Shown in pieces: positions 16,114-25,696 of a stretch of 64,000 bases of DNA. Under the pieces are notes generated by a model. That model worked only from the letters and a program-made list of their open reading frames with translations. It had not been told where the DNA came from and searched no databases. Made by a program: the position numbers and the translations under genes. Within the stretch, counting starts at the first letter, position 1. Each line of letters opens with the position of its first letter. The DNA comes from Streptomyces sp. NBC_00820 (GTDB lineage: Bacteria; Actinomycetota; Actinomycetes; Streptomycetales; Streptomycetaceae): NCBI RefSeq assembly GCF_036347055.1, contig NZ_CP108882.1, positions 3,670,501-3,734,500 on the forward strand. Direction: 5' to 3'.

Positions 16114-16162
16114 TCCCCGCGGGGCTCCCCGGCGGCTTTGCGCCGGGTGAGCCCCGCGGGGA
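16114..16162. terminator. Long bidirectional hairpin
   Basis: TCCCCGCGGGGCTC (16114-16127) and CCCGGCG (16128-16134) pair with CGCCGGG (16141-16147) and GAGCCCCGCGGGGA (16149-16162), with one bulged T and a 6-base loop: 21 bp in all. It separates the MerR gene from the convergent DUF397 gene. Confidence 0.9.
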
Positions 16163-16269
16163 CGAGCCGAGCCCCCTCGGCAAGGACGGCGACTGGTCGA
16201 GAGGGCTCCGCGGGTGGTGCTTGTGCAGTTTTCGTCGAGCGTTTACGGCGCAAGGTCGGGGAGGTCCCC

Positions 16270-16461
16270 CTAGGCCTTGACCGAGGCCACGAAGGCGTTC
16301 CACGCCTCGGCGGGGAACGCCAGCGTCGGGCCCTCGACGTCCTTGGAGTCGCGTACGGCGAGTGCCGTGACGATGGGCGACTTGACCTCGACGCAGGCGC
16401 CGTTGCCCGCGGAATAGGAGGACTTCATCCACGTCTCCGAAGCGCCCTGAATCAGTGCCAT
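16270..16461 (-). CDS. DUF397-domain small protein
   Basis: A 63-residue protein with the DUF397 pattern: WMKSSYSAGNGACVEV near the N-terminus, AVRDSKD in the middle, and LAFPAEAWNAFVASVK at the end. These proteins pair with Scr1/XRE-type regulators and affect differentiation and antibiotic production in Streptomyces. The ATG at 16459-16461 has AGGAG five bases upstream; an in-frame GTG two codons earlier overlaps that site. The XRE regulator lies upstream in the same direction, 187 bp away, and is the probable partner. Confidence 0.93.
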   Translation of the reverse strand: MALIQGASETWMKSSYSAGNGACVEVKSPIVTALAVRDSKDVEGPTLAFPAEAWNAFVASVKA

Positions 16462-16648
16462 GTCCACTCCTGTTGCGAGTTGCGGTAGTGCGGTTCACGC
16501 CAACCGTGTCGGCTGATTGGCGTGATCGACGCTACCGCTCAACTGCCCCTCGCGGAGTAGCCGTTCACTCAAGCGGATGGCATATTCCGGAGGTTCCTTC
16601 CGCCTGAGCCGACCGCCCTGTACGATCCGGCGCTTTCCGTCCCTCGGC

Positions 16649-17506
16649 TCAGTCGGCGTACTTCTTGGCGACCTCGGCGATCAGGTGCCGGGACTGCTCC
16701 ACGTTCAGCGACTGCGCCCGCAGGTGCTCGTACATCACGGCGTACTTCTGCACGTCAGGCGCCTTCTCCAGGTACAGGTCGCTGGTGACGCCCTCCAGGT
16801 AGACCACGCTGGAGTCGGCCGCGTCGGCGAACTCCAGGATGGCGTACTGGCCGTTGAGCCCCGGATGGGCGCCCACCTCGAAGGGGAGCACCTGCACGGT
16901 GACGTGCGGCAGCTGGGACATCTCGACCAGGTGCTCCAGCTGCTCCCGCATCACCAGTTTGCTGCCCACCTCCCGGCGCAGCGCGGCCTCGTCCAGCACC
17001 ACCCAGAGCCGGAGCGGCCCGGCATCGGCGGTGATACGTTCCTGTCGCCGCATACGGACCTGCACGCGCTTCTCGATCTCGGCCGTCGAGGTCTCCGGCA
17101 ACGCGCCCTGCACCAGGGCCTCCGCGTAGGCGCGGGTCTGCAACAGACCGGTCACCAGCTGGGGTTCGTACACGCGCAGCGACTCCGCGTCGGTCTCCAG
17201 GCCGATGTACACGCTGTACGGGATGTCGCCGAACGTGTGCCACCAGCCCTGCTGACGCGAGTCGCGGGCCATCTCCATCAGCGAGTCGACGATCCGCTGG
17301 TCCTCGACCTCGTACACCCCGCACAGGTCGCGCACATCGCGCTGGCTGATGCTTCTGCGGCCGTTCTCCAGCCGGCTGATCTTCGACTGGGACACGAGCA
17401 GCCGCTCCGCGACCTCTTCGGCCGTCATGCCCTTGAGCTCACGGAGCCTGCGCAGCTCCTGACCCAGCCGGCGCCTCCTGACGGTGGGATTGACATTGGA
17501 CGCCAC
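16649..17506 (-). CDS. XRE-family regulator (HTH plus DUF5753)
   Basis: A 285-residue regulator. An N-terminal XRE helix-turn-helix (MTAEEVAERLLVSQSKISRL, ENGRRSISQRDV, about 27-60) is followed by the DUF5753 domain (about 95-270, including EPQLVTGLLQTRAYAEALV and GQYAILEFADAADSSVVYLE). This is the usual partner of DUF397 proteins. I recall the S. coelicolor counterpart as the SCO4441/SCO4442 pair with effects on antibiotic production. GTG at 17504-17506 has GGAGG 10 bases upstream; the much longer frame to 17965 runs through a terminator and is rejected. Confidence 0.93.
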   Translation of the reverse strand: MASNVNPTVRRRRLGQELRRLRELKGMTAEEVAERLLVSQSKISRLENGRRSISQRDVRDLCGVYEVEDQRIVDSLMEMARDSRQQGWWHTFGDIPYSVYIGLETDAESLRVYEPQLVTGLLQTRAYAEALVQGALPETSTAEIEKRVQVRMRRQERITADAGPLRLWVVLDEAALRREVGSKLVMREQLEHLVEMSQLPHVTVQVLPFEVGAHPGLNGQYAILEFADAADSSVVYLEGVTSDLYLEKAPDVQKYAVMYEHLRAQSLNVEQSRHLIAEVAKKYAD

Positions 17507-17660
17507 GGGACGTGCACCTCCGGCTGCCTGCCTGTTTCTGACACTTTGCGTATCTGCTGCTGAGCAGACTGCCACCAAGGCACTTCGTACCGCTGGGAAA
17601 CGGTGGATATGCGGCGCGTACGCGCCAGTTAGGGCACATATCGCACACACGCGAAAGCGG

Positions 17661-17705
17661 TCGAGCGGGGCGGCGGGACCCCGAAGGTCCCACCGCCCCG
17701 CTCGA
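17661..17705. terminator. Hairpin between GPP34 and XRE genes
   Basis: TCGAGCGGGGCGGCGGGACC (17661-17680) pairs with 17686-17705 with one mismatch and a 5-base loop: 19 of 20 bp. It lies downstream of the minus-strand GPP34 gene, inside the leader of the XRE gene. Confidence 0.88.
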
Positions 17706-17807
17706 ACCAGCGTCTCCCGTACCGGCTTTGGACTCCGGACCGGTGCAGGGCACCGGCCTGATCCCGGGCACCGGTCGTCCGGGCCCTGGGCTCCGCCGGC
17801 CCGCGGT

Positions 17808-18584
17808 TCAGTGCGCCACGGCACGCTCCATGGGGCTGTGGTGCTGCTGCATCGGCACCACGTGCGCGGGCTCCGCCGCGGCCGCCCTGACTCCGGGCAC
17901 GCCGGGTCCGCCGGGCCCACCGGGCCTGCCGGGTGCCGCCGGCCCGCGCCGAGGCTGTGCGCCAACGCCGTTCTGCACGTCCATGACGGCGTGTGCGACC
18001 AGGCCGCCCATCGGGTCGTGCCGGATCAGATCCCGCAGCCGGGACCGGGACGAACGCCCCTCGTTCCCCGGATACAGGTGCTTGCCGAGACCGACTGCGT
18101 GGGCCAGCGCGGCGAGCGCCGCGGTCCGCGGGTCCGGCGGTACGCCGGTGCGGATCGCGGAGTCCAGCCGGGATCGGATCTCCCGGCTGATGGCGGTGTC
18201 CGTCGCCTGGTACCGCGTCGTCGGCAGCACCCCGCACATCTGGCCGGCCACGGCGGCGACCATGCCGCAGCGTTCCAGATGCGAGAGATAGGTCTGACGC
18301 AGTCCTAGTCGTGGCCCGCCGATCCAATGGACGGCCCGTACCGGAGCGCCGCGCCTTCGCAGCAACTCCAACGCGCAGTCCAGAGTCGGATCTCCTGTCG
18401 GCCGTGGCACCACCACGGCGATACGATCCCCGTCTGGGGCTATCCGTCCGGCCAGCGCCAGCTCCACTAGCTGTGCACCGGCCAGACCGAGGTCGAGCGA
18501 CTGCGGCTGTGCAGTGGTACCCGTGGCCGGGTCCAGTGCCAGCAGCAGAAGCTCCTCCGGAATTGTTCTGCGGCTCCTGCCCAT
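17808..18584 (-). CDS. GOLPH3/VPS74-like (GPP34) protein with Gly-Pro tail
   Basis: A 258-residue protein. Residues 9-205 fit the GPP34 fold: EELLLLALDPATGTT, then LDLGLAGAQLVELALAGRIA, and later the beta-hairpin-like loop. In eukaryotes this domain binds phosphatidylinositol-4-phosphate on the Golgi; the many actinobacterial copies have no established role. Unusually, residues about 207-235 form a Pro/Gly tract (GRPGGPGGPGVPGV) before the C-terminus. It is divergent from the carboxypeptidase gene. The ATG at 18582-18584 has little Shine-Dalgarno signal. Confidence 0.85.
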   Translation of the reverse strand: MGRSRRTIPEELLLLALDPATGTTAQPQSLDLGLAGAQLVELALAGRIAPDGDRIAVVVPRPTGDPTLDCALELLRRRGAPVRAVHWIGGPRLGLRQTYLSHLERCGMVAAVAGQMCGVLPTTRYQATDTAISREIRSRLDSAIRTGVPPDPRTAALAALAHAVGLGKHLYPGNEGRSSRSRLRDLIRHDPMGGLVAHAVMDVQNGVGAQPRRGPAAPGRPGGPGGPGVPGVRAAAAEPAHVVPMQQHHSPMERAVAH

Positions 18585-18780
18585 CCATGCCTCCCCGCGT
18601 GGATGAATGACAGGGTGACGCCTCTCACATTCATCTGTCGAGGGTGCGTGACCACTTCGTGAGGGAACCGGCAGGTATGTCGTTCTCGTCTACCGCAGGG
18701 GCCAGGCTCTCACACAGGACACTGGTACATGGTTCGGACAGGGCGCGCGAGTGCGCGTGCGGCGCATGGAGGAGGCATCG

Positions 18781-21294
18781 GTGGCGGGCGAGTCCCCCGA
18801 CAGGTCGAAGCAGCACGAGTCGTCGGCGGAACGGAAGTCGGGGAGCGGGGGTTCGGTTCCCGAGGCTCGCGATCCGCGGCCGTCGGTCTCCCGCGAAAAG
18901 GATTCCTCAGGTGTCGCGGCTGACACGGCGACGAAGGTCCTGACGATCCGGGACACCAAGTCCGGCGACAACGACGCCGACCTTCGCGAGGCAGTCTCGT
19001 CCTGGGTCCGCTCGGCGAAGACGCCCAACTCCGAGGCGGACGCGGCCAAGTCGGACGCCGAGGAGCCGAACGGCCCCGGGACCGGGGACGAGACCCCGGA
19101 CGCCGCGGCCGAGGACGCGAAGACCACGGACGAGGCCGCGCCGGCGACGCCCGACAAGGAGCCCGAGGCCGAGGACTCCGCGGAGGCCACGTCCGAGGAC
19201 GAACCGGAGCCCGCGGAAGCCGCCGAGGCCGCCGAGACCGCCGAGACCGCTTCGGAGCAGGACGAGCCGCGGGACACCGCCGAGGCCGGGAACGGCTCCG
19301 CAGCGGCCCCCGAGGCCGGGCAGCGGGCGAAGACCGCCGGCGGTGACGCCCCGGAGCAGGTGGACGAGGCCGAGCCCGACGCCGACACCGAGGAGACCGA
19401 CGCCGAGGCCGCCGAGCCCGAGGCCAAGGCCGAGCCCAAGTCCGAGCCCAAGGCCGAGCCCAAGGCCGGAGCCGAACCCAAGGCCGGAGCCGAACCCAAG
19501 GCAGAACCCAAGCCCGAGGCGCGGACCATAGGCGACGGCAAGGACGCGGATACCGCCGACGACGCACCGGCGGCCGCCGACGGCGAGGACACCCCGCAGG
19601 GGTCACCCGCACCCGACGGCGAGCCCCGCGCGGATGATGCGGGCCCGGACACGGACGCCGAAGGCGAAGCGACCACCGAAGGCGAAGCCGAGGCGGCCGC
19701 GGAAGAGACCGCGGACGCGCCCCCCGTCGATCACCCCACCACCGTCTTCAAGGCCGTACGCCCCAAGAAGCCGGAAGTCGACCAGCCGACGACCATGCTC
19801 AAGCTCGGGGCGAAGCCCAAGTCCCCCGAGCCCGCCAAGGCGGACACGAAGACGGACGCGGACGCGGACACCCCCACGCCCGATCCCGAGCGCACCAGCA
19901 GGTTCGTCGCGCTGAAGCCCGACCTCAGGCCGGCGCCCCCCGCCAGGCCCGCGGACGCGACCCGTCCCGTCCCCCAGGTCGGCCCCGAGCGCACCACGCA
20001 GCAACCGCTGCCCCCCAGGCCCCCGCTGGACCTGCTGGCGGAGCTGACGAACACGCCGCCGCCCCCGGAGACGCCGGTCCGCACCGCGGTCCGGCGGGTC
20101 AAGATCTGGACCCCGCTGGTCCTGCTCCTGGCGGTCGTCTTCGCGGTCGTACAGAACTTCCGGCCGCTCCCCCAGCCCACCCTCTCGCTCACCGCGAAGG
20201 ACAGCTACACCTTCGACGGCGCGAAGGCGGACATCCCGTGGCCGGCCTCGGGCCAGGCCGCTCTCGACGTCCAGGGCATCGGCACCTTCGGGTCCTCCGG
20301 CGAGCAGAAGCCCGTGCCGACGGCGAGCGTCGCGAAGGTCATGACGGCGTACGTCATCCTGCGCGAGCATCCCCTCAAGAGCGGTGAGGCCGGACCGAAG
20401 ATCAGGATCGACAAGCAGGCCGAGCAGCAGTCGGACGCGGGCCAGGAGTCGACCGTCCGCGTCACCGAGGGCGACCACATCTCCGAGCGCGAGGCGCTGG
20501 AGGCGATCCTCCTGCCGTCCGCGAACAACGTGGCCCGTCTCCTCGCCCGCTGGGACTCGGGCTCGGAGAAGGCGTTCGTGACGAAGATGAACGCCGCCGC
20601 CAAGAAGCTCGGCATGAGCAACACCACGTACACCGACCCCTCGGGGCTCACGGACTCGACGGTCAGCACCGCCGTGGACCAGGTGAAGCTGGCCAAGGCC
20701 GCGATGGAGATGCCCGCCTTCCGCGAGGTCTCGGCGATGATGTCGTACGACGACTACAAGGGCGTCAACCACTCGAACTACAACCGCCTGGTCGGTCACA
20801 ACAACGTCGTCGGCATCAAGACCGGCACCACCACCTCCGCCCTCGGCAACCTCGTCTTCGCGGCGAAGCAGGAGGTGGGCGGCGAGACGCGCCTGGTCAT
20901 CGGTGCCGCGATGCGCCAGCCCGCCGGCGGCTTCGACAACACGATCATCAGCGGTGTCCTGGACGCGGGCGACAAGCTGATCCGGGCCGCCCAGGGCGCG
21001 CTGAAGTCGGCGACGATCCTGAAGAAGGGCGATGTCGTCGGGTACGTCGACGACGGTCTCGGCGGCCGCACCCCGGTCGTGGCCACGCAGGACGTCACGG
21101 CGGCCGGCTGGTCCGGCCTGAAGGTGAGGCTCTCCTTCGCCTCCACCCCCGTACCGCACACCGCCAAGGCCGGCACCAAGGTCGGAACGCTCACCGTGGG
21201 TGACGGTTCGGCCGGTGCGGTGAAGGTTCCGGTGGCCCTGCGGGACGATCTGGCCGAGCCCGGCTTCTCGGCCCGGCTGACCCGTCTGGGCTGA
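18781..21294 (+). CDS. D-alanyl-D-alanine carboxypeptidase with long acidic N-terminus
   Basis: An 837-residue S11 (PBP5-like) peptidase. Residues 1-435 are Ala/Glu/Asp/Pro-rich and disordered, with Lys-Ala-Glu-Pro repeats around 215-245. One membrane span follows (about 440-458, IWTPLVLLLAVVFAVVQNF), which makes the N-terminal 435 residues cytosolic and the catalytic domain extracellular. Motifs: SVAK (S516, K519), SAN (580-582) and KTG (680-682). It trims D-Ala from peptidoglycan stem peptides. GTG at 18781 follows GGAGGAGG. Family members are usually 300-450 residues, so the cytosolic region is exceptional and may connect the wall enzyme to an internal partner. Confidence 0.93.
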   Translation: MAGESPDRSKQHESSAERKSGSGGSVPEARDPRPSVSREKDSSGVAADTATKVLTIRDTKSGDNDADLREAVSSWVRSAKTPNSEADAAKSDAEEPNGPGTGDETPDAAAEDAKTTDEAAPATPDKEPEAEDSAEATSEDEPEPAEAAEAAETAETASEQDEPRDTAEAGNGSAAAPEAGQRAKTAGGDAPEQVDEAEPDADTEETDAEAAEPEAKAEPKSEPKAEPKAGAEPKAGAEPKAEPKPEARTIGDGKDADTADDAPAAADGEDTPQGSPAPDGEPRADDAGPDTDAEGEATTEGEAEAAAEETADAPPVDHPTTVFKAVRPKKPEVDQPTTMLKLGAKPKSPEPAKADTKTDADADTPTPDPERTSRFVALKPDLRPAPPARPADATRPVPQVGPERTTQQPLPPRPPLDLLAELTNTPPPPETPVRTAVRRVKIWTPLVLLLAVVFAVVQNFRPLPQPTLSLTAKDSYTFDGAKADIPWPASGQAALDVQGIGTFGSSGEQKPVPTASVAKVMTAYVILREHPLKSGEAGPKIRIDKQAEQQSDAGQESTVRVTEGDHISEREALEAILLPSANNVARLLARWDSGSEKAFVTKMNAAAKKLGMSNTTYTDPSGLTDSTVSTAVDQVKLAKAAMEMPAFREVSAMMSYDDYKGVNHSNYNRLVGHNNVVGIKTGTTTSALGNLVFAAKQEVGGETRLVIGAAMRQPAGGFDNTIISGVLDAGDKLIRAAQGALKSATILKKGDVVGYVDDGLGGRTPVVATQDVTAAGWSGLKVRLSFASTPVPHTAKAGTKVGTLTVGDGSAGAVKVPVALRDDLAEPGFSARLTRLG

Positions 21295-21516
21295 CCCGTC
21301 CGGGCCGATCGCACCGCCGTCGGCCACCACCGCTCCGCCCGCGCACCCCGTCGCGGAGCCCCCACCCGGGGGCTCCGTGGCGGGGTGCGTGCTAGCGTCA
21401 CGAATCGGGGCAGGTCGCCGGTCACGGGACGGGCCGCGAGCTGAACGAGAAGCGGCCGGGAACAGCGTGGGACACGGTCGAGAACAGAAGACGGGACACA
21501 CGGGGAGTGCCTTCAG

Positions 21517-23547
21517 GTGGCCACAGCCGAGCCGACGCGCGCCGACGACGCCGACCCCGATCGGGGGCCCGGCCCGCGAATACACCCATCCGCGACGGAC
21601 ACGGACGGTAATCGCGCACCGCGCGAGAACCGCACGGACCGCCGGAGCGCCACGCGTACCCACGCGACCGCCGTCACCCCGGCCCCGGCCCCGGCCCCGG
21701 CCTCCGCGGACGGGGACAGCGACGCGGACGCGGACAGGGACGCGGACGGGGACGGGGACGGCCGTACCGGCGCGCACGACCATGGCACATACACCGGCGT
21801 GCCCCTCTGGCTCGTCCGCGCCCGCCTCGCCGCCGAACCCCTTCGGCAGACGTTCCTGAAGTACCCCGTGCTGTCCGTCACCGCCCTCGCGGCCGTGCTG
21901 CACGTCATCTGGTTCTTCACGTTCGCGAACAGTGGCGGCGACCTCGCGGCGCAGGACGCCTGGGCGGAGTTCGTCGGGCGGCACCCGGACTCGGCGTACA
22001 ACCTCGCCTGGTACGGGGGCATGCACCCGGTGTCGTACAGCGTGGTGTCGCCGTATCTGATGTCGGTGCTCGGCGTCCGTACGACGATGATGATCGCCGG
22101 GACCGTCTCGGCGGGCCTGCTGACGCTGATCCTGGTCCGCGGGCGGACGGTGCGGAACCCGCTGGGGGCCACGCTCGCCGGGGTCTTCGCGCTGCTGTGC
22201 AACGCGGTGTCCGGGCGGGTGACGTTCGGGCTCGGCACGATGTTCGCGCTCGGCTCGGTCGCGGCCGTCTTCTGCTGGCCGTACCGGTGGCGGTTCAAAC
22301 GCTGGGCGAAGGCTCTGACCGCCGCCCCGCTCGCGGCGCTCGCCACCATGTCCTCGCCGGTCGCCGGGCTCTTCGTGGGACTGGTCGCGGTCGCACTGTT
22401 CCTGCAGAAGCGGCGGCCGGGCGCGTGGGCGCTCGGTCTCGCGCCCGCGGCCGTCGTGGCCGTCTCGGCGTGGCTGTTCCCGTTCTCCGGCACGCAGCCG
22501 ATGACGTTCGGCTCGGTGATCATGCCCCTGCTGTACGGGCTGCTGTGCGTGTTCCTCGTGCCGAAGCAGTGGGTCACCGTCCGGCTGACGGCGGGCGTCT
22601 ACAGCCTGTCCGTGGTCCTGGTGTGGCTGATCAGCTCGCAGATCGGCTCGAACATCTCGCGGCTGCCGATGCTGTTCGCGGGCGTCGCGCTGGTCGCCGC
22701 GCTGCCGTTCACGGTGCCGCGCTCGCGCAAGTGGTACGCGACCGTGCTGGCCTGTCTGGGCTTCACGGGCTGGATCGGCTTCAAGTCGGTCGACGACATC
22801 ATCCACACGACCCCGACACCGTCCTGGGCCCTTGAACTGGCCCCGCTGGTCCACGAGCTGCAGCGGGCCGGCGCGCAGAAGGGCCGGGTCGAGGTGGTCC
22901 CGCCCCGCTCGCACCGCGAGGCCTCCGCGCTCGCGCCGTACGTCAACCTGGCGCGCGGCTGGAACCGGCAGGCCGACATGGAGCGCAACCCGCTCTTCTA
23001 CGACGACACGCTCAACTCGGCGAACTACCACGCGTGGCTCCAGCGGTGGGCCGTGCACTTCGTGGTGCTGCCGAAGGACGACCCGGACGGGGACGGCGGT
23101 GAGCGCGAGCGGGCACTGGTGCGGCGCGGGATGCCGTATCTGACGCAGGTCTGGGGCGACGCCAACTGGCAGCTGTTCCGGGTGACCGACCCCGCGCCGC
23201 TGGCCGAGCCGAACGCGGTCGTGGACCGGGCCGAGCAGGGCGAGATGACGCTGGAGGTGCGCGAGGCCGGGCGGGTGGTGATCAGGATTCCGTACTCGCC
23301 GTGGCTGAGCATCGTGGACGAGCAGGGCAGGAGCCTGGAGCCGCCGCAGGAGACGCCGGCGTCCAAGCGCCGGGCCGAGGACGCGCCGAAGACGTACGAC
23401 AACGTCAACGGGTGTCTGACGGAGACGCCGGAGGACGCGCAGGGGGACAGGTGGACCGTGCTGCTGGCGCCGAAGGCGGGGACCTACCGGCTGGCGGCGC
23501 CGTACCAGCTGCCGCGGGGCACGCCGTGCCCCGAAGGGCTGGGCTAG
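21517..23547 (+). CDS. Large multi-span membrane protein (transporter-like)
   Basis: A 676-residue protein. A disordered N-terminal 95 residues contains an Asp-rich run (DGDSDADADRDADGDGDG) and is followed by about ten membrane spans between 115 and 420, then an extracytoplasmic domain (about 430-676) with a Cys near each end of its last part (GCLTE, GTPCPEG). The layout resembles polytopic glycosyltransferase-like or transport proteins with a C-terminal extracellular domain. No catalytic motif is certain. GTG at 21517 has GGGAGT upstream. Its position after a cell-wall carboxypeptidase would suit an envelope role. Confidence 0.75.
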   Translation: MATAEPTRADDADPDRGPGPRIHPSATDTDGNRAPRENRTDRRSATRTHATAVTPAPAPAPASADGDSDADADRDADGDGDGRTGAHDHGTYTGVPLWLVRARLAAEPLRQTFLKYPVLSVTALAAVLHVIWFFTFANSGGDLAAQDAWAEFVGRHPDSAYNLAWYGGMHPVSYSVVSPYLMSVLGVRTTMMIAGTVSAGLLTLILVRGRTVRNPLGATLAGVFALLCNAVSGRVTFGLGTMFALGSVAAVFCWPYRWRFKRWAKALTAAPLAALATMSSPVAGLFVGLVAVALFLQKRRPGAWALGLAPAAVVAVSAWLFPFSGTQPMTFGSVIMPLLYGLLCVFLVPKQWVTVRLTAGVYSLSVVLVWLISSQIGSNISRLPMLFAGVALVAALPFTVPRSRKWYATVLACLGFTGWIGFKSVDDIIHTTPTPSWALELAPLVHELQRAGAQKGRVEVVPPRSHREASALAPYVNLARGWNRQADMERNPLFYDDTLNSANYHAWLQRWAVHFVVLPKDDPDGDGGERERALVRRGMPYLTQVWGDANWQLFRVTDPAPLAEPNAVVDRAEQGEMTLEVREAGRVVIRIPYSPWLSIVDEQGRSLEPPQETPASKRRAEDAPKTYDNVNGCLTETPEDAQGDRWTVLLAPKAGTYRLAAPYQLPRGTPCPEGLG

Positions 23548-23703
23548 CCTCGGCCACACCCCGATTGCGTTCATGTCCGTGAACTGAGGTCATCAAAGCG
23601 AACATCTTTACTTCCTCTTGACCTTCCCCTTCCTTGCCGCGTGTCCATGTTCGAAACCAGAGTTCACATTCCTGACCCTGGTGCGAACGCTGGAAGGGGA
23701 GAC

Positions 23704-25272
23704 ATGAACGGTCTCGACTGGGCCGTACTCATCGGCTACTTCGGTGTGATGGTCGCGATCGGCGTCTGGTCGCACAAGCGCGTGGACAACGTCAGCGACT
23801 TCTTCACGGCCGGCGGCAAGATGCCCTGGTGGCTCTCCGGCATCTCGCACCACATGTCGGGCTACAGCGCGGTGATGTTCACCGGGTACGCGGGCATCGC
23901 GTACACCTACGGCGTCACCTCGTTCGTCACCTGGTCCTTCCCGATCGCCCTCGGCATCGCCATCGGCTCCAGACTCTTCGCGCCGCGCGTCAACCGGCTG
24001 CGGTCGCGGCTCCACGTGGCCTCTCCGCTGGAGTACCTGAGGAACCGGTACAACCTCCCCACCCAGCAGGCGCTGGCCTGGTCGGGGATGCTGCTGAAGA
24101 TCGTGGACGTGGCGGCCAAGTGGGCGGCGATCGCGACACTGCTGTCGGTGTTCACGGGTGTCTCGCTGAACCAGGGCATCCTCATCACGGGCGCGATCAC
24201 CGCCGTCTACTGCACGATCGGCGGCCTGTGGGCGGACGCGCTGACCGAACTCGGCCAGTTCGTGATCCAGTTGCTGGCCGGTGTCTCGATGTTCGTCGCG
24301 GTCGTGCTGAAGCTGAGCGACAAGAACATCGGGTTCCTCGGGGCCTGGGACGAGCCGGCGCTGCACGGGCACGGCAAGCCTCTGGTCGGGCCCTACGGAA
24401 CGGTCTTCCTCCTCGCGTTCCTCTTCATCAAGCTCTTCGAGTACAACGGCGGCATGCTCAACCAGGCCCAGCGCTACATGGCGACGGGCAGTGCGCGCGA
24501 GGCCGAGCGCTCGGCGCGCCTGTCCGCGCTCCTCTGGCTGGTCTGGCCGGTGGTCCTCTTCTTCCCCATGTGGATGTCCCCGCTCCTGGTGCACGCGCAG
24601 AAGCCGGACGGCTCGGACTCCTACGGGCTGATGACGGAACAGCTGCTGCCGCACGGGCTGCTGGGGCTGGTGATCGTCGGCTTCTTCTCCCACACGATGG
24701 CCATGTGCTCGTCGGACGCGAACGCGATCGCGGCGGTCTTCACGCGTGATGTGGCGCCCGTGGTGTCGCGGCGGGCGCGGGCGTGGGGCGAGCGGTCGGG
24801 GCTGCTGGCGGCCCGGGTCACGACGGTCGTCTTCCTTGCGCTCTCCATGGCGGTGGCCACGCAGGTCAGCTCCCCCACGTTCAAGGACATCATCACGGTG
24901 GTCATCAAGTGGGTGGCCGGTCTCATGGGGCCGATCGCCATCCCGATGATGCTGGGGCTGCTGCGGCCGTTCCGCCGCTCCGGTCCGACGGCCGCGCTCA
25001 CCAGCTGGGCGGCGGGGCTGCTGGCCTTCTGGCTGGTCAACTACCCCATCAACTGGCAGGTCGACGGGGGAGTTCCGCTGCAGTACCAGGTCTCCGTGCC
25101 GCTGGCGGTCTCGCTGGTGCTGTACGTGCTGATCGGGTACGTGAAGCCCGAGGACACGCCGGAGCGGGTGGCTGTGATCGAGCGGATCAACACGGATGGG
25201 GACGGGGTCGCTGCGGTGCCGGCGCCTTCGGGGGCGGGGGACGAGGTTCGGGGGGCGCAGGCGCGGGAGTAG
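23704..25272 (+). CDS. Sodium:solute symporter (SSS family)
   Basis: A 522-residue protein with about 13 membrane spans. The family features are clear: FFTAGGKMPWWLSGISHHMS near the N-terminus, the first unwound helix followed by SAVMFTGYAGIAYTYG, and the pattern EYLRNRYNLPTQQALAW. It imports a solute with sodium; relatives carry sugars, proline or pantothenate, and the substrate cannot be read from sequence. ATG at 23704 has GGGGAG just upstream; the in-frame ATG at 23641 lacks one. It is followed by the tandem repeat array. Confidence 0.9.
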   Translation: MNGLDWAVLIGYFGVMVAIGVWSHKRVDNVSDFFTAGGKMPWWLSGISHHMSGYSAVMFTGYAGIAYTYGVTSFVTWSFPIALGIAIGSRLFAPRVNRLRSRLHVASPLEYLRNRYNLPTQQALAWSGMLLKIVDVAAKWAAIATLLSVFTGVSLNQGILITGAITAVYCTIGGLWADALTELGQFVIQLLAGVSMFVAVVLKLSDKNIGFLGAWDEPALHGHGKPLVGPYGTVFLLAFLFIKLFEYNGGMLNQAQRYMATGSAREAERSARLSALLWLVWPVVLFFPMWMSPLLVHAQKPDGSDSYGLMTEQLLPHGLLGLVIVGFFSHTMAMCSSDANAIAAVFTRDVAPVVSRRARAWGERSGLLAARVTTVVFLALSMAVATQVSSPTFKDIITVVIKWVAGLMGPIAIPMMLGLLRPFRRSGPTAALTSWAAGLLAFWLVNYPINWQVDGGVPLQYQVSVPLAVSLVLYVLIGYVKPEDTPERVAVIERINTDGDGVAAVPAPSGAGDEVRGAQARE

Positions 25273-25316
25273 TGGGCGGGGAGCGCCGTTGGGGTGCGGT
25301 GGTGTGGTGGGTGCGG

Positions 25317-25690
25317 GTCCGTGGGGGCTTGTCGCGCAGTTCCCCGCGCCCCTGAGGGGGTTGTCGGGGGCCTCGGCCTCGGGGGGGCAGGGAGCCTGAC
25401 TGGGGGGTGGCTTTCCCCTGCGGGTCCGTGGGGGCTGGGCGCGCAGTTCCTCGCGCCCCTGAGGGGGTTGGCGGGGGCGTTGGCTTCGGGAGGCGGGGGG
25501 AGCCTGACGGAGGTGGCTTTCCCCCTGCGGGTCCGTGGGGGCTTGTCGCGCAGTTCCCCGCGCCCCTGAGGGGGTTGTCGGGGGCGTTGGCTTCGGGGGG
25601 CGGGGGGCCTGGCGGGGGTGGTTTTGCCCCCTGCGGGTTCGTGGGGGCTGGGCGCGCAGTTCCTCGCGCCCCTGAGGGGGTTGCCGGGGG
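25317..25690. repeat. Tandem array of four ~107-bp repeats in A-B-A-B order
   Basis: Four units each contain GTGGGGGCT, GCGCAGTTCC, GCGCCCCTGAGGGGGTTG. The motif GCGCAGTTCC starts at 25334, 25441, 25548 and 25654, so the period is 106-107 bp. Units 1 and 3 read TTGTCGCGCAGTTCCCCGCG; units 2 and 4 read TGGGCGCGCAGTTCCTCGCG. This indicates duplication of a 214-bp dimer. The core is a hairpin-forming sequence that is frequent between Streptomyces genes. The array lies between convergent genes and may also terminate both. Confidence 0.9.
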
Positions 25691-25696
25691 GTGGGG

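Noticed and set aside
19603..23574. Very long minus-strand ORF (1323 residues)
   Set aside because: It is antisense to the carboxypeptidase and membrane protein genes, with Arg/Gly/His-rich composition typical of a GC-rich shadow frame, and no domain.
25317..25690. CRISPR array
   Set aside because: The repeats are long (107 bp) and the spacers between cores are nearly identical, so this is a tandem duplication and not CRISPR.
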